Shown: positions 18,277-31,030 of the stretch, in pieces | How positions within the stretch are numbered: position 1 is the first letter of the stretch | Layout: every line of letters begins with the position of its first letter | DNA from: Mesorhizobium sp. WSM4904 | Lineage (GTDB): Bacteria; Pseudomonadota; Alphaproteobacteria; Rhizobiales; Rhizobiaceae | Reading direction: 5' to 3' | Assembly: GCF_029674545.1 (NCBI RefSeq) | Contig: NZ_CP121354.1 | Coordinates: 186,001 to 250,000, forward strand | Length of the DNA: 64,000 nucleotides | Notes under the pieces: model-generated | Seen by the model: only the letters and a program-made list of their open reading frames with translations | Database searches by the model: none | Told to the model about the DNA's origin: nothing | Program-made: the position numbers and the translations under genes

Positions 18277-19086
18277 CTACAAGGGTTCGAAACGGAAACC
18301 TGTTTCGGTTCGGGAAACCTTGCCTACGCCCGGCGAATCGAGATGTGCTCCTGCGACGCACCAGGCGCTGTCCGCCGCAAGATCCAGGATGCGCAGCCGG
18401 GTTGTCCGCGCCTGGTCCTGGTTGGCGTCGAACTCCCATGCTACCTCCGGCCGATCGAACTGAAGCGACGGCACATGCACGAGGTCGCCCCAGACCAACA
18501 ATGTTTCGCCGCCGCTCGTGACGCGAAAGCAGGTATGGCCGATTTCATGGCCGGGAGCGGCGATCGCCTCGATGTTCGCGCTCAGGCGCTGGCCAGGGTC
18601 CAAAGGCTCTGCCCGATCATGGAAGCGGCTCAACCTCGCTACCGACCGGAACATGTCGAGTTCAGGCCGAGGGACAAGCAAGCGGGCGAGCTGCGGGAAG
18701 CCGTCCCGGCCATCCGGACGGATGAGCCCGTGGATATGGTCGAGATGCGTGTGTGTAAAGGCAACCGTGCGTATCCGGTCGACGGCGATCTTCGCCTCGC
18801 TCAGCGCCCGCGGCAAAAAGCCCATCGTCGGATGCCAAGCATTCGAGGATCCCGTGTCGATGAGCGCGATTTCGTGGCCGTCGTCAATGGCAAAGGCATT
18901 GACCGACAATCTCAAGGCGCCGTCGAAGAGCGGCACCTGCGAGGGAAGATCGTCGCCGAAGGGCTTGTCTCCCGGCTGGCGCAGTCGCCGGACCGGCATG
19001 TCGACATGGCCGTCGCGCAGCGACGTGACGGTCATGTCGCCGATTCTATAGGCTGTGTGACGAGGTCCGGCTGAAATTCGTTCCAA
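18277..19086 (-). CDS. Metallo-beta-lactamase-fold hydrolase
   Basis: 269 residues. The metal-binding motif HTHLDHIHG (residues ~111-119; HxHxDH) is intact, with later His ligands in APGHEIGHT and GAHLDSPG. The GDLVHVP segment carries the bridging Asp. Sequence type is that of AHL lactonase-like or general hydrolase members; the substrate cannot be assigned. It lies alone between a convergent TetR gene and an aldo/keto reductase on the same strand. Confidence 0.88.
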   Translation of the reverse strand: MERISAGPRHTAYRIGDMTVTSLRDGHVDMPVRRLRQPGDKPFGDDLPSQVPLFDGALRLSVNAFAIDDGHEIALIDTGSSNAWHPTMGFLPRALSEAKIAVDRIRTVAFTHTHLDHIHGLIRPDGRDGFPQLARLLVPRPELDMFRSVARLSRFHDRAEPLDPGQRLSANIEAIAAPGHEIGHTCFRVTSGGETLLVWGDLVHVPSLQFDRPEVAWEFDANQDQARTTRLRILDLAADSAWCVAGAHLDSPGVGKVSRTETGFRFEPL

Positions 19087-19128
19087 TGCGTGCTCCGGTT
19101 CAGTCGCAAAATCCGAAGTGCGGTTTCG

Positions 19129-20019
19129 TTAGATCATCTCCAGGCCGCGCTTGCGCGTCGGCGGCGGGAAGGCGCGGTCGAGCTCGGCAAGGTCTTCCGC
19201 CGTCAGAGCGATATCGAGCGCGGCGGCGTTCTGGCGGACATGCTCCTGGCGGCTGGCCTTCGGGATGGCGATGACGCCTTTCTGGGCCATCACCCAGGCA
19301 AGCGCGACCTGCGCGGCCGTGGCGTTGTGGCGGCCGGCCACGGCGTCTAGCCTGGCGTTGCGCGCCAGGGCGCCCTGCTCGACCGGCGAATAGGCCATCA
19401 GCGGGATGCCGCGCTTGAGACTCCAGGGCGCGAGGTCGAATTCCGGGCCGCGGCGCGAGAGGTTGTAGAGGATCTGGTTGGTCTGGACGTTGGCGCCCGA
19501 GGGCAGGCCGACCAGTTCCTCCATCTCGTCGGTGTCGAAATTGCTGACGCCCCAGTGGCGGATCTTGCCGGCCGCCTTCAAGGCCTCGAAGGCCTCGACC
19601 GTTTCCGACAGCGGCACGCTGCCCGGCCAATGCAGCAGATAGAGATCGATGCGGTCGGTCGCCAGTCGCCTCAGACTGTTCTCGCAGGCCCGCTTCACGC
19701 CGGCGCGCGAGGCATTGGTCGGCAGCACCTTGGACACCAGAAAAGTCTCGTCGCGACGCCCGGCGATGGCCTCCGCCACCACCTCCTCGGCACCGCCGCC
19801 GGCATACATCTCCGCCGTATCGACGAGCGTGACGCCGAGGTCCAGCCCGAGCTTCAGCGCCGCGACCTCATCGGCGCGGCGGCGCCGATCCTCACCCATC
19901 TTCCATGTGCCTTGACCGAGCACCGGAACGGCTTCGCCGGACGGTAGGGTGGTGGTTCTGATTTCAGAAGACATGGACTTGGAAGAGATTGGCTTGGAAG
20001 ACATGGGCTTGGAAGACAT
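19129..20019 (-). CDS. Aldo/keto reductase
   Basis: 296 residues from the chosen start. The NADPH-dependent TIM barrel is shown by [15 protein letters not shown] (catalytic Asp and Tyr), the catalytic Lys in [17 protein letters not shown] (catalytic His) and [16 protein letters not shown] (cofactor binding). The N-terminus is odd: four in-frame copies of a 15-bp unit encode MSSKP-like pentapeptides, three of them beginning with ATG. The first ATG of the array (20019) is preceded by GGAG; the last (19974) gives the conventional N-terminus. The substrate is unknown. Confidence 0.9.
   Translation of the reverse strand: MSSKPMSSKPISSKSMSSEIRTTTLPSGEAVPVLGQGTWKMGEDRRRRADEVAALKLGLDLGVTLVDTAEMYAGGGAEEVVAEAIAGRRDETFLVSKVLPTNASRAGVKRACENSLRRLATDRIDLYLLHWPGSVPLSETVEAFEALKAAGKIRHWGVSNFDTDEMEELVGLPSGANVQTNQILYNLSRRGPEFDLAPWSLKRGIPLMAYSPVEQGALARNARLDAVAGRHNATAAQVALAWVMAQKGVIAIPKASRQEHVRQNAAALDIALTAEDLAELDRAFPPPTRKRGLEMI
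19974..20019. repeat. 15-bp in-frame tandem repeat at the start of the aldo/keto reductase
   Basis: On the minus strand the unit ATGTCTTCCAAGCCC is repeated with small changes, giving [15 protein letters not shown] and then MSSEI. The unit length keeps frame, so copy number changes would only alter the N-terminal tail and the number of start codons. Confidence 0.85.
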
Positions 20020-20115
20020 GGGGGGCTTGCTCCGCGTGAAGCCGGATCGCAGCACAACCATGCCTGCAAATCCAGACCGAAGTCCTCGCTTCGTCCGGAT
20101 ACCGGAGCGGAGCGA

Positions 20116-20505
20116 TCACTTCACGGGATGCTTGGCAAGCCAGTCCTGCATCTCTTTGATCTCGGCTTCCTGCGCCTTGACGACACCCTCGGCGAGCTTG
20201 CGGATCTCCGGGTCCTTGCCGTTGGCGATCACCACCTTGGCCATGTCGATCGCACCCTGATGGTGCGGGATCATGCCGCGCACGAAGTCGACATCGGCAT
20301 TGCCGGTGTACTCGATCATCATGTCGCCGTGCATCTTGTCCATCGCCGCCTTGTAGCCGGCGGTGGCGGGGCTATCCGCGCCCATCGCCATGCCCGACAT
20401 GTCGTGCTTCATCTCCTCGGTCCGCGCCGGAACGCTTTCGAGGAACACCGCGAGCAGCATTCCCGCCGCCATCAGCAGCAGCACGATCTTCTTGGCCAGG
20501 GTCAT
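20116..20505 (-). CDS. DUF305-family exported copper-associated protein
   Basis: 129 residues. A signal peptide or anchor (MTLAKKIVLLLMAAGMLLAVFL) is followed by a Met/His-rich region (MKHDMSGMAMG, MDKMHGDMM) and the DUF305 core FVRGMIPHHQGAIDMAKVV. The methionines and histidines suit periplasmic Cu(I) binding. It lies 44 bp downstream of copA on the same strand, so it is likely in the copper operon. Metal identity is inferred from motif and context. Confidence 0.9.
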   Translation of the reverse strand: MTLAKKIVLLLMAAGMLLAVFLESVPARTEEMKHDMSGMAMGADSPATAGYKAAMDKMHGDMMIEYTGNADVDFVRGMIPHHQGAIDMAKVVIANGKDPEIRKLAEGVVKAQEAEIKEMQDWLAKHPVK

Positions 20506-20549
20506 TCAGGTCTCCTTTGCGATTGGATTTTCGTATCTGGGAGCTTCGC

Positions 20550-23060
<2,511 letters not shown>

Positions 23061-23094
23061 GAGCAAATACCTCGGAAGTCTCGAAATTGAGGCG

Positions 23095-23125
23095 GAGGTA
23101 GTCCTTCCAGTTACTGGAAGGTCAA
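23095..23125 (-). promoter_or_regulatory. CueR/HmrR-type promoter and operator of copA
   Basis: Reading on the minus strand: -35 TTGACC (23125-23120), a 19-bp spacer and -10 region TACCTC (23100-23095). The spacer carries CCTTCCAGTTACTGGAAGG (23103-23121 in plus-strand orientation), a palindrome typical of MerR-family copper activators. The over-long 19-bp spacing is the hallmark of MerR-family activated promoters. It ends 35 bp from the copA start. Confidence 0.85.
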
Positions 23126-23249
23126 GGGCCAGAATCGATTTTCGGAAATTCCGGTCGCCCGGCCTTGCGCTGCATCAAATGTAAGCCTTTGGAAACACGG
23201 CCGCCGCCCCATACACAGCGCCGGGAAAACGCGCTATAGACGCCGCCGA

Positions 23250-26051
23250 ATGGCAAAGATCTCCCTGAAACTCGACGAAATCATCGACGGCGACGCCTTG
23301 CGGCGCGACCTGACCGCGCTGACGGCGGCGAGCGCCGGCGACGGCTCAAGCAAGACCACGCGCACGGCCGTCCTGCAGCTGCTCAAGGGCAGGCTTGGCG
23401 AGGGACGAAAGATCGCCGAGGCGATGCTCAAGGAGGATGGCGGCGGCAATGCCTGCGCCGAGCGGCTGTCGCATCTGATGGATGAGCTGATCCGGGCGCT
23501 CTACGACTTCGCCGCCACGCATGTCTACCGGGTCAAGAACCGCTCCGCGGCCGAGCGCATGGCGGTCGTGGCGGTCGGCGGCTACGGGCGCGGCACGCTG
23601 GCGCCGGGCTCCGACATCGACCTGTTGTTCCTGCTTCCCTACAAGCAGACGCCGTGGGGCGAGCAGATCGTCGAATACATGCTCTACATGCTGTGGGACA
23701 TGGGGCTGAAGGTGGGCCACGCCACCCGCAACATCGAGGAATGCCTGAGGCTGTCGCGCACCGACATCACCATCCGCACTTCGATCCTGGAAGCGCGCTT
23801 CCTGTGCGGCGAGCACAAGCTGTACGAGGAATTGCTCACCCGCTTCGACCACGAAGTGGTGCGCACCACCGGGCCGGAATATGTGCAGGCCAAGCTCGCC
23901 GAACGCGACGAGCGCCACGCCAAGGCGGGCGAGAGCCGCTATCTGGTCGAGCCCAACATCAAGGACGGCAAGGGCGGGTTGCGCGACCTGCAGACATTGT
24001 TCTGGATCGGCAAATATTTCTACCGCGTGCGCACCGGCGAGGAACTGGTCGAGAAAGGCGTCTTCACCGAGGCCGAATATCGCGAATTCCAGAAGGCCGA
24101 GGATTTCCTCTGGGCGGTGCGCTGCCACATGCACTTCCTCACAGGCAAGGCGGAAGAGCGGCTGCATTTCGATATCCAGCGCGAGATCGCCGAGCGGCTC
24201 GGCTACACGACCCATCCCGGCCTGTCGGCGGTCGAGCGCTTCATGAAGCACTACTTCCTGGTCGCCAAGGATGTCGGCGACCTTACCCGCATCTTCTGCG
24301 CCGCGCTCGAGGAAGAGCAGGCCAAGCACGTGCCGGGCTTCAACCGCATCTTCCTCACCTTCTCGCGGCGCAAGCGCAAGCTCGCCGGCACGTCCGACTT
24401 CATTGTCGACAACCACCGCATCAACATCGCCGACGACATGGTGTTCGAGCGCGATCCGGTCAACCTGCTCCGCCTGTTCTGGTTCGCCGACAAGCATGGG
24501 CTGGAGTTCCATCCCGACGCGCTGAAGCTGCTCACCCGCTCGCTCGGCCTGGTCAACAAGTCGCTCAGGCGCGACGAGGAGGCCAACCGGCTGTTCCTCG
24601 ATATCCTGACCTCGGACCGCAATGCAGAGCTCAACCTCAGGCGCATGAACGAGGCGGGACTGCTCGGCAGGCTGATCCCTGATTTCGGCAAGATCGTCGC
24701 CATGATGCAGTTCTCGATGTACCACCATTATACAGTGGACGAGCATCTCATCCGCTGCATCGGCGTGCTGGCAGAGATCGAGCGCGGCGACGGCGCCAAG
24801 GTGCATCCGCTAGCCCACTCGCTGATGCCGGGATTGAAGAAGAGCCGCGAGGCGCTCTATGTCGCGGTGCTGCTGCACGACATCGCCAAAGGCCGGCCGG
24901 AGGATCATTCGGAAGCCGGCGCCAGGATCGCGCGGCGCATCTGCCCGCATATGGGACTGTCGGCCGCCGACACCGAGACCGTCGCCTGGCTGGTCGAGAA
25001 CCATCTGGTGATGTCGATGACGGCGCAGACGCGCGACCTCAACGACCGCAAGACGATCGAGGACTTTGCTTCGATCGTGCAGTCCGTCGAGCGGCTGAAG
25101 CTGCTCCTGGTCCTCACCGTCTGCGACATCAGAGGCGTCGGACCGGGCGTGTGGAACGGCTGGAAGGGGCAGTTGCTGCGCACGCTCTATTTCGAGACCG
25201 AGCTGCTTTTGACCGGCGGCTTTTCCGAGGTATCGCGGGCCGAGCGCACCGCGGCGGCGCGCGAGCGGCTGGCCGAGGCGCTGGCCGCCTGGCCGGCGAA
25301 AGAGCGCAAGCGCTATGTCGCGCTGCATTACGAAAATTATCTGCTCACCGTCGACCTGCCCGACCAGTTGCGGCACGCCGAATTCGTCCGCGAGGCGGAT
25401 GCGGCCGGCAAGAAGCTCGCCACCATGGTGAAGACGCATGAGTTCGAGGCGGTGACCGAGGTGACGGTTCTGGCGCCCGACCATCCGCGCCTGCTTTCGG
25501 TGATTGCCGGCGCGTGTGCCGCAGCCGGCGGCAACATCGTCGACGCGCAGATCTTCACCACCTCCGATGGGCGCGCGCTGGATACCATCTTGATCAGCCG
25601 GGAATTCGACCGCGACGAGGATGAGCGCCGGCGTGCCGAGCGCGTCGGCAAGCTGATCGAGGACGTGCTGTCAGGCAAGAGCTGGCTGCCGGAGATGATC
25701 GAGAAGCGCACCAAGCCGAAGCGCGGCGCCAAGGCCTTCCGCATTCCGCCGCGCGCCGAGATCCGCAACACGCTGTCGAACCGCTTTTCCGTGATCGAGG
25801 TCGAGGGACTGGACCGGCCTGGCCTGCTGTCAGAAATCACCGGGACGCTCTCCGACCTGTCGCTCGACATTGCCTCCGCGCACATCACCACCTTCGGCGA
25901 GAAGGTCATCGACACCTTCTATGTCACCGACCTCACCGGCCAGAAGATCGACAGCCCGACGCGCACGGCCACCATCCACAAGCGGCTGATCGATACGCTC
26001 GAAGGCAACGCGCCCGAACGCAACGGCAAGACCAAGGCGGCGGCCGAGTGA
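23250..26051 (+). CDS. glnD: Bifunctional [protein-PII] uridylyltransferase/uridylyl-removing enzyme
   Basis: 933 residues. The nucleotidyltransferase domain has [19 protein letters not shown] (residues ~107-125, GGxGRG and DxD). It is followed by a PII-uridylyltransferase domain, an HD phosphohydrolase domain ([11 protein letters not shown], then EDHSEAG) and two C-terminal ACT domains ([17 protein letters not shown] and [15 protein letters not shown]) that sense glutamine. It uridylylates GlnB/GlnK when nitrogen is scarce and removes UMP when glutamine is high, controlling glutamine synthetase and Ntr genes. It is followed after 39 bp by murJ, the usual order in rhizobia. Confidence 0.97.
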   Translation: MAKISLKLDEIIDGDALRRDLTALTAASAGDGSSKTTRTAVLQLLKGRLGEGRKIAEAMLKEDGGGNACAERLSHLMDELIRALYDFAATHVYRVKNRSAAERMAVVAVGGYGRGTLAPGSDIDLLFLLPYKQTPWGEQIVEYMLYMLWDMGLKVGHATRNIEECLRLSRTDITIRTSILEARFLCGEHKLYEELLTRFDHEVVRTTGPEYVQAKLAERDERHAKAGESRYLVEPNIKDGKGGLRDLQTLFWIGKYFYRVRTGEELVEKGVFTEAEYREFQKAEDFLWAVRCHMHFLTGKAEERLHFDIQREIAERLGYTTHPGLSAVERFMKHYFLVAKDVGDLTRIFCAALEEEQAKHVPGFNRIFLTFSRRKRKLAGTSDFIVDNHRINIADDMVFERDPVNLLRLFWFADKHGLEFHPDALKLLTRSLGLVNKSLRRDEEANRLFLDILTSDRNAELNLRRMNEAGLLGRLIPDFGKIVAMMQFSMYHHYTVDEHLIRCIGVLAEIERGDGAKVHPLAHSLMPGLKKSREALYVAVLLHDIAKGRPEDHSEAGARIARRICPHMGLSAADTETVAWLVENHLVMSMTAQTRDLNDRKTIEDFASIVQSVERLKLLLVLTVCDIRGVGPGVWNGWKGQLLRTLYFETELLLTGGFSEVSRAERTAAARERLAEALAAWPAKERKRYVALHYENYLLTVDLPDQLRHAEFVREADAAGKKLATMVKTHEFEAVTEVTVLAPDHPRLLSVIAGACAAAGGNIVDAQIFTTSDGRALDTILISREFDRDEDERRRAERVGKLIEDVLSGKSWLPEMIEKRTKPKRGAKAFRIPPRAEIRNTLSNRFSVIEVEGLDRPGLLSEITGTLSDLSLDIASAHITTFGEKVIDTFYVTDLTGQKIDSPTRTATIHKRLIDTLEGNAPERNGKTKAAAE

Positions 26052-26090
26052 CATGCATTTGACGCAATTCCGCAGGCAGTCATCCTCCGC

Positions 26091-27698
26091 ATGAGCCTTG
26101 TCAAGAAATTCGCCACCGTCGCTTCCGGCACGCTGATGAGCCGGGCGCTTGGTTTCGGCCGCGAGATGCTGATGGCGGCGGCGCTGGGCACCGGGCCGGT
26201 CGCCGACGCCTTCAACGCCGCCTTCCAGTTCCCCAACACCTTCCGCCGGCTGTTCGCCGAGGGCGCCTTCAACGCCGCCTTCGTGCCGCTCTTCGCCAAG
26301 GAGATCGAGACGCACGGCACCGACGGCGCCAAGCGCTTTTCGGAGGAAGTGTTCGGCGTGCTGTTCTCGGCGCTGCTCGCGCTCACCATCGCCATGGAAC
26401 TGGCGATGCCGCTGATCGTGCGCTACCTGGTGGCGCCGGGCTTCGCCGACATTCCGGGCAAGTTCGAGACGACTGTCCGGCTTGCGACGATCATGTTCCC
26501 GTATCTCATCTGCATGTCGCTGGGCGCCATGATGGCGGGCATGCTGAATTCGCTGCGCCGCTATTTCGCGGCGGCAATCGCGCCCGCTTTCCTCAACATC
26601 ATCCTGATCGGCGTGCTCGGCTATGCCTGGTATCATGGGGCGGACGCGCATGACGTCGGCTTCGGGCTTTCCTGGGGCGTGCTGGCGGCGGGTATCGTGC
26701 AGCTCGCAATCGTCTGGGTGGCGGTGCGCCATGCCGGCATCTCGATCGGCTTCCGCCGGCCGAAGATGACGCCGAACGTCAAGCGGCTCCTGATCCTGGC
26801 GCTGCCGGCGGCGATCACCGGCGGCATCACCCAGATCAACCAGCTCATCGGCACTGCGATCGCCTCGGGGCAGAACAGCGCCGTGTCGTCGCTCGCCTAT
26901 GCCGACCGCATCTACCAGCTGCCGCTCGGTGTCGTCGGCGTCGCGGTGGCGATCGTGCTTCTGCCGGAACTGTCGCGAGCGCTGAAATCGGGCAATCTGA
27001 TCGAGGCCGCCAACCTGCAGAACCGCTCGGTCGAGTTCACGCTGTTCATGACGCTGCCTGCCGCGGCGGCGCTTTGGGTGATGTCGGAACCGATCGTTCG
27101 GCTGGTCTATGAGCGCGGCGCCTTCGCCGCCAACCACTCGACACCGATCGTCGCCTCGATCCTGGCGATCTTCGGCCTCGGCCTGCCGGCCTTCGTGCTG
27201 ATCAAGGCCTTCACGCCCGGCTATTTCGCGCGCGAGGACACGCGCACGCCGATGATCTTCGCCGCCATCTCGGTCGGCGTGAACGTCGCCACCGCGCTGA
27301 CACTTTTCCCGTTCATGGGCGCGCCGGGAATCGCGGTCGCTTCGGCGATAGCCGGCTGGGTCAACGCGCTGATGCTGCTCGGCATGCTAATCCGGCGCGG
27401 CCATTGGGGCCGCGACATACCGCTGTTGAAGCGCATTCCGCGGCTGGTGCTTTCGGCGGTGGTGATGGCTGCGGCGCTCTACTTCGCCGAGCACTATTTC
27501 GCGGCAAAGCTCGGACCGGGCTCACCGCTGGTGGTCAAGGCGACGACGCTGTTCGCGCTCGTCGGCGGCGGGGCGGCACTCTACTTCATCACCGCCTTCG
27601 GCACCGGCGGGGCCGATTTCGGCATGATCCGCCGCAACATCAGGCGCGGCGAGGCGAAGGCAGTGCCGCCGGTCACGGAACAGTCTCCAGATCCGTGA
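26091..27698 (+). CDS. murJ: Lipid II flippase MurJ (MviN)
   Basis: 535 residues with about 14 hydrophobic segments. The N-terminus VKKFATVASGTLMSRALGFGREML and the conserved FRRLFAEGAFNAAFVP (residues ~58-73) are diagnostic of MurJ/MviN. It flips lipid-linked peptidoglycan precursor across the inner membrane. It sits 39 bp after glnD. Its last 26 bp overlap the 3' end of the convergent vapC. Confidence 0.96.
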   Translation: MSLVKKFATVASGTLMSRALGFGREMLMAAALGTGPVADAFNAAFQFPNTFRRLFAEGAFNAAFVPLFAKEIETHGTDGAKRFSEEVFGVLFSALLALTIAMELAMPLIVRYLVAPGFADIPGKFETTVRLATIMFPYLICMSLGAMMAGMLNSLRRYFAAAIAPAFLNIILIGVLGYAWYHGADAHDVGFGLSWGVLAAGIVQLAIVWVAVRHAGISIGFRRPKMTPNVKRLLILALPAAITGGITQINQLIGTAIASGQNSAVSSLAYADRIYQLPLGVVGVAVAIVLLPELSRALKSGNLIEAANLQNRSVEFTLFMTLPAAAALWVMSEPIVRLVYERGAFAANHSTPIVASILAIFGLGLPAFVLIKAFTPGYFAREDTRTPMIFAAISVGVNVATALTLFPFMGAPGIAVASAIAGWVNALMLLGMLIRRGHWGRDIPLLKRIPRLVLSAVVMAAALYFAEHYFAAKLGPGSPLVVKATTLFALVGGGAALYFITAFGTGGADFGMIRRNIRRGEAKAVPPVTEQSPDP

Positions 27699-28077
27699 GC
27701 CTGAATTCGTCGGCCGTAGAGAGCATCGGAACGGCGTAGTAGCGCGCGCAAGCGTAGTGGAAGCAGTCGGCCATATTCAGACGGATGGCGTTGTTGCGAT
27801 ACCGCGACGCGGCCTCGACGGACAGCGATGCTGCCTCGGGCGCGGGCGGAAGCTCGCGCAAGGCAATGGCCCGTTCTTCAAGGAAGCGGCTCACGATCTC
27901 CGCGCTCCTCGCAACAGGTATGGCCAGCTTTTCCGGCCGCGCGAGCGCCATCGCGGCCTCCCACATGGCGATCGCCGAAGTGAACGGGGTCGACGTATCA
28001 ACAACCGCCCGCGCACAGCGCTCGGCCTCGGCTTCGTTGCTCAGCATCGCGACGATGGCGGCGGCGTCGACGAACAT
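27673..28077 (-). CDS. vapC: PIN-domain toxin (VapC type)
   Basis: 134 residues. The four acidic residues of a PIN ribonuclease are visible: D4 in MFVDAAAI, E41 in AMWEAAMAL, D104 in NMADCFHYA and D122 in the STADEFRLTD region. VapC toxins cleave tRNA or rRNA when the antitoxin is lost. The start codon overlaps the stop of the antitoxin gene by one base, as in coupled TA operons, and its 3' end overlaps murJ by 26 bp on the other strand. Confidence 0.9.
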   Translation of the reverse strand: MFVDAAAIVAMLSNEAEAERCARAVVDTSTPFTSAIAMWEAAMALARPEKLAIPVARSAEIVSRFLEERAIALRELPPAPEAASLSVEAASRYRNNAIRLNMADCFHYACARYYAVPMLSTADEFRLTDLETVP

Positions 28078-28322
28078 CAGTTCTCGCCGGAAAGCTCGTC
28101 ATAGACCGAGCGCGGCAGCGGGTTGCGCGCCCGCTCGCTGAGCTTGATCCCGAATTCGGCGCGCAGCCTTGCCGCCGTTTCCAGCGGCGTCTCGCGATTG
28201 CGGCGCCGCTCCAGGGCTTCGCGCATGGCGATCACGATAGCCTCGGTAATGCCGACACCTTCGACCCTGGCGAAAGCGCGCGTCAGACTATCCGCTTCTT
28301 TGTTACTGATGTTGATGGTCAT
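28077..28322 (-). CDS. vapB: Antitoxin of the VapB/Rv0623 type
   Basis: 81 residues from the ATG at 28322, chosen because homologues begin at MTINISNKEADSLTRA; an earlier ATG would add five residues. The N-terminal half is a short ribbon-helix-helix-like DNA-binding region with GVGITEAIVIAMREALERR, and the C-terminus would wrap the PIN toxin. It lies directly upstream of vapC with a one-base overlap. Direct repeats of TGTAGC about 25-50 bp upstream (28345-28375) could be part of its autoregulatory site. Confidence 0.87.
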   Translation of the reverse strand: MTINISNKEADSLTRAFARVEGVGITEAIVIAMREALERRRNRETPLETAARLRAEFGIKLSERARNPLPRSVYDELSGEN

Positions 28323-28411
28323 CGCGAGCGCCCACATCGATTGTGTAGCTTACTTAATGTAGCAGGCAACAAAAAGAAATCAACATGCGGCGGGCCGGTT
28401 CAGCCTGGACC

Positions 28412-29038
28412 TTACCCGCGCTCCAGCGCCAGCTTTGCGCCGAACAGGATGAGCAGGCCGCCGGCAAAGCGATCGATGGCGCGGCGCAGCCGCCGATAGC
28501 CGTTCGAAACGACTTCGGCCGCGAACAGCCAGACCACGCAGGCATACCAGCCGACCGAGATCGCCACCATCAGCGCGACCGACGCGACGCCGAGCGTCAG
28601 CGAGGGCTGTGCCGGCAAGGCGACGGCGAAGATGCTGGCCACCGAAAGCGCCGAACGCGGATTGGCAAGGCTGGTGGCAAGACCGATCCAGAAGGCGCGC
28701 CCGGTCGAGAATTTCTTGCCGTCGACAGCCAGCGCGGCATCCGCCGTGCCGCGCTTTTCGGCAAGCACGATCAGCCTCATGCCCGAATAGATGAGGTAGC
28801 CGGCGCCGGCGAGCTTCAACGCTGCAAAGGCCCAAGGTGCTGCCAGGAAAAGCGCCTTGATGCCGGCAAGCCCGCAGACGCCCCAGATGGCGGTGGCGAT
28901 GCCGATGCCGCAGACGGCGGCAAAGCCCGCGCCGCGCGAGCGCGCCACCGCTATCCGCGCCGTCATCAAAAAGTTCGGCCCGGGCGAAACCGCCGCGACC
29001 GACCAGACGGACGCCACGGCAAGCAGATGCGAAAGCAT
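28412..29038 (-). CDS. LysE-family amino acid/metabolite exporter
   Basis: 208 residues from the ATG at 29038, the usual family length, with six hydrophobic segments. The conserved VSPGPNFLMTARIAVARSRGAG (residues ~17-38, split here) is the LysE/RhtB signature. It probably exports an amino acid, homoserine lactone-like compound or similar. A longer reading to 29197 adds a charged tail and is unlikely. It is divergent from trpS. Confidence 0.88.
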   Translation of the reverse strand: MLSHLLAVASVWSVAAVSPGPNFLMTARIAVARSRGAGFAAVCGIGIATAIWGVCGLAGIKALFLAAPWAFAALKLAGAGYLIYSGMRLIVLAEKRGTADAALAVDGKKFSTGRAFWIGLATSLANPRSALSVASIFAVALPAQPSLTLGVASVALMVAISVGWYACVVWLFAAEVVSNGYRRLRRAIDRFAGGLLILFGAKLALERG

Positions 29039-29211
29039 GATGAGAACCCCAAACGACACGACAATGCTAGGCCACTTCAATTCCGACTGGCTAGAGCCAA
29101 CCGAAGTCATGGATCGGGCCTCTTGATCCCGCATGAACCTTCGTCCATAAGCGCGCCGTCGCAAGACTTTCGCCGCGCGCGAAACGGCCCTCCACAAGCC
29201 ATGAGGACATC

Positions 29212-30279
29212 ATGACCGCCTTCAAGCCACTCGTCTTTTCGGGCGTCCAGCCGACCGGCAACCTGCATCTCGGCAATTACCTCGGCGCCATCAAGAAATT
29301 CGTCGCCCTCCAGGAACAGTCCGACTGCATCTATTGCGTCGTCGACCTGCATTCGCTGACAGCGCAGCTCGTCCATCAAGACCTCGGCGACCAGACGCGT
29401 TCGATCACGGCGGCGTTCCTCGCCTCCGGCATCGATCCCAAGAAGCACATCGTCTTCAACCAGTCGCGGGTTATCCAGCATGCCGAGCTTGCCTGGATCT
29501 TCAACTGCGTGGCGCGCATCGGCTGGATGTACCGCATGACGCAGTTCAAGGACAAAGCCGGCAAGGACCGCGAGAACGCCTCGCTCGGCCTGCTCGCCTA
29601 TCCGAGCCTGATGGCGGCCGACATCCTGCTCTATCGGGCCACGCATGTGCCGGTGGGCGAGGACCAGAAGCAGCATCTGGAACTGACCCGCGACATCGCG
29701 CAAAAATTCAACAACGACTTCTCCGAGCGCATCGCGGCTCTCGGCGTCGGTGTCGAAATGCAGGTCGGCGAAGAGACGGTGAACGGCTATTTCCCGATCA
29801 CCGAGCCGGTGATCGGCGGTCCGGCAGCGCGCATCATGAGCCTCCGCGACGGCTCGAAGAAGATGTCGAAATCCGATCCGTCGGACCTGTCGCGCATCAA
29901 CCTGACGGACGATGCCGACACCATTTCGAAGAAAATCCGCAAGGCCAAGACCGATCCGGAGCCCTTGCCGAGCGAGCTCGAAGGGCTGGAAAGCCGGCCG
30001 GAAGCGGAAAACCTGGTCGGCATCTATGCCGGCCTCGCCGAAATCTCCAAGGCCGACGTGCTGAAGGAATATGGCGGCCAGCAGTTTTCCGTGTTCAAGC
30101 CGGCGCTGGCCGACCTTGCGGTGGAAAAGCTGGCGCCGATCGCCTCCGAGATGCGCCGCATCGAGGGCGACCGCGCCTATGTCGACGCCGTGCTCAAGGA
30201 TGGCGGCGAGCGCGCCCGCGCGATCGCCGAAGGCACGATGAAGACGGTGCGCGACATCATTGGCCTGCTGCAGGACTGA
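29212..30279 (+). CDS. trpS: Tryptophanyl-tRNA synthetase
   Basis: 355 residues, a class I aminoacyl-tRNA synthetase. The HIGH-equivalent is [12 protein letters not shown] (residues ~14-25) and the KMSKS loop is [10 protein letters not shown] (~residue 220). It charges tRNA-Trp. GAGGACATC precedes the ATG. It is followed by a GC-rich inverted repeat (30317-30334) without a U-tract, then a stress-protein gene on the same strand. Confidence 0.97.
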   Translation: MTAFKPLVFSGVQPTGNLHLGNYLGAIKKFVALQEQSDCIYCVVDLHSLTAQLVHQDLGDQTRSITAAFLASGIDPKKHIVFNQSRVIQHAELAWIFNCVARIGWMYRMTQFKDKAGKDRENASLGLLAYPSLMAADILLYRATHVPVGEDQKQHLELTRDIAQKFNNDFSERIAALGVGVEMQVGEETVNGYFPITEPVIGGPAARIMSLRDGSKKMSKSDPSDLSRINLTDDADTISKKIRKAKTDPEPLPSELEGLESRPEAENLVGIYAGLAEISKADVLKEYGGQQFSVFKPALADLAVEKLAPIASEMRRIEGDRAYVDAVLKDGGERARAIAEGTMKTVRDIIGLLQD

Positions 30280-30382
30280 TCGCGCTCCTGCCCCGTGACT
30301 TCCATCGCCATGCCGGCCGGCGGCTTGCCGCCGGTCCGTGGCGGTGGCAGATTGCGGCCGAATTGATACCGAGCAGATAGAC

Positions 30383-30874
30383 ATGGTCTCCAAACGCCTC
30401 AGCCGTGAAGCCGGGCATCGCCGCAAGTTCCTGGCGATCATCGATGACACACCGGAATGCGAGCGCGCCGTCGCCTACGCCTCGAAGCGGGCGCAAAGCA
30501 CCAGCGGCGTGCTGGTGCTGCTCTATGTGATCGAGCCGGACGATTTCCAGCATTGGCTGGGGGTCGAAAAGATCATGCGCGAGGAGGCGAACGCGACCGC
30601 TCGCGCGGCGCTCGACAGCTACGCCAACAAGGTGCGCCAGAAGGTCGGTATCGAGCCCGAGTTGGTGGTGCGCGAGGGCAAGCCGACCGAAGAGATCCAC
30701 AAGCTGATCGAGGAAGACCAGGACATCGCCATCCTGGTGCTGGCGGCCGGCGCCGGCAAGGAAGGTCCGGGACCGCTGGTGAGCGCCGTGGCCGGGCGGG
30801 GCGCCGCCTTCCCGATCCCGGTCACGGTGGTGCCGCAGAACCTCTCCGACGAGGAAATCGAGAGCCTGGCCTGA
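30383..30874 (+). CDS. Universal stress protein (UspA family)
   Basis: 163 residues. The fold begins at RKFLAIIDDTPECERAVAYA (residues ~14-33), and the chain ends with the family strand PIPVTVVP. The usual ATP-binding G-x2-G-x9-G-S/T motif is only partly recognisable near AAGAGKEGPGPLVSAVAG. The ATG at 30383 is preferred to an upstream in-frame start at 30338 that is not conserved-looking. A short hairpin follows at 30898-30922. Confidence 0.87.
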   Translation: MVSKRLSREAGHRRKFLAIIDDTPECERAVAYASKRAQSTSGVLVLLYVIEPDDFQHWLGVEKIMREEANATARAALDSYANKVRQKVGIEPELVVREGKPTEEIHKLIEEDQDIAILVLAAGAGKEGPGPLVSAVAGRGAAFPIPVTVVPQNLSDEEIESLA

Positions 30875-30897
30875 TTTTGCGAAGGCCTTCCTGTCCG

Positions 30898-30922
30898 ATT
30901 TGAGGCCCGCGGGGCCGCAAAT
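30898..30922 (+). terminator. Possible hairpin after the universal stress gene
   Basis: ATTTG-A-GGCCC / GGGCC-G-CAAAT with a three-base loop, starting 24 bp after the stop. There is no U-tract, so termination is uncertain. Confidence 0.35.
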
Positions 30923-30980
30923 ACACATCGATGTTATCGACCAGCCCGTAGCCGACACCGACCCTTGGCCTGTGCCGGCA

Positions 30981-31028
30981 GCGCGCCATTTGGAATCGTC
31001 ACGGCAGCGACAATTCCAAATGGAGCGC
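30981..31028 (+). promoter_or_regulatory. Long hairpin covering the ribosome binding site of the debranching enzyme gene
   Basis: GCGCG-CCATTTGGAAT (30981-30996) pairs with ATTCCAAATGG-AGCGC (31013-31028): a 16-bp stem with one mismatch and a 16-nt loop. The Shine-Dalgarno GGAG (31022-31025) of the gene starting at 31031 is inside the stem, so folding of the mRNA would hide it. It could also be a DNA operator. Confidence 0.65.
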
Positions 31029-31030
31029 TG

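Noticed and set aside
30317..30334. GC-rich inverted repeat after trpS as terminator
   Set aside because: The stem leaves a two-base loop and no U-tract follows.
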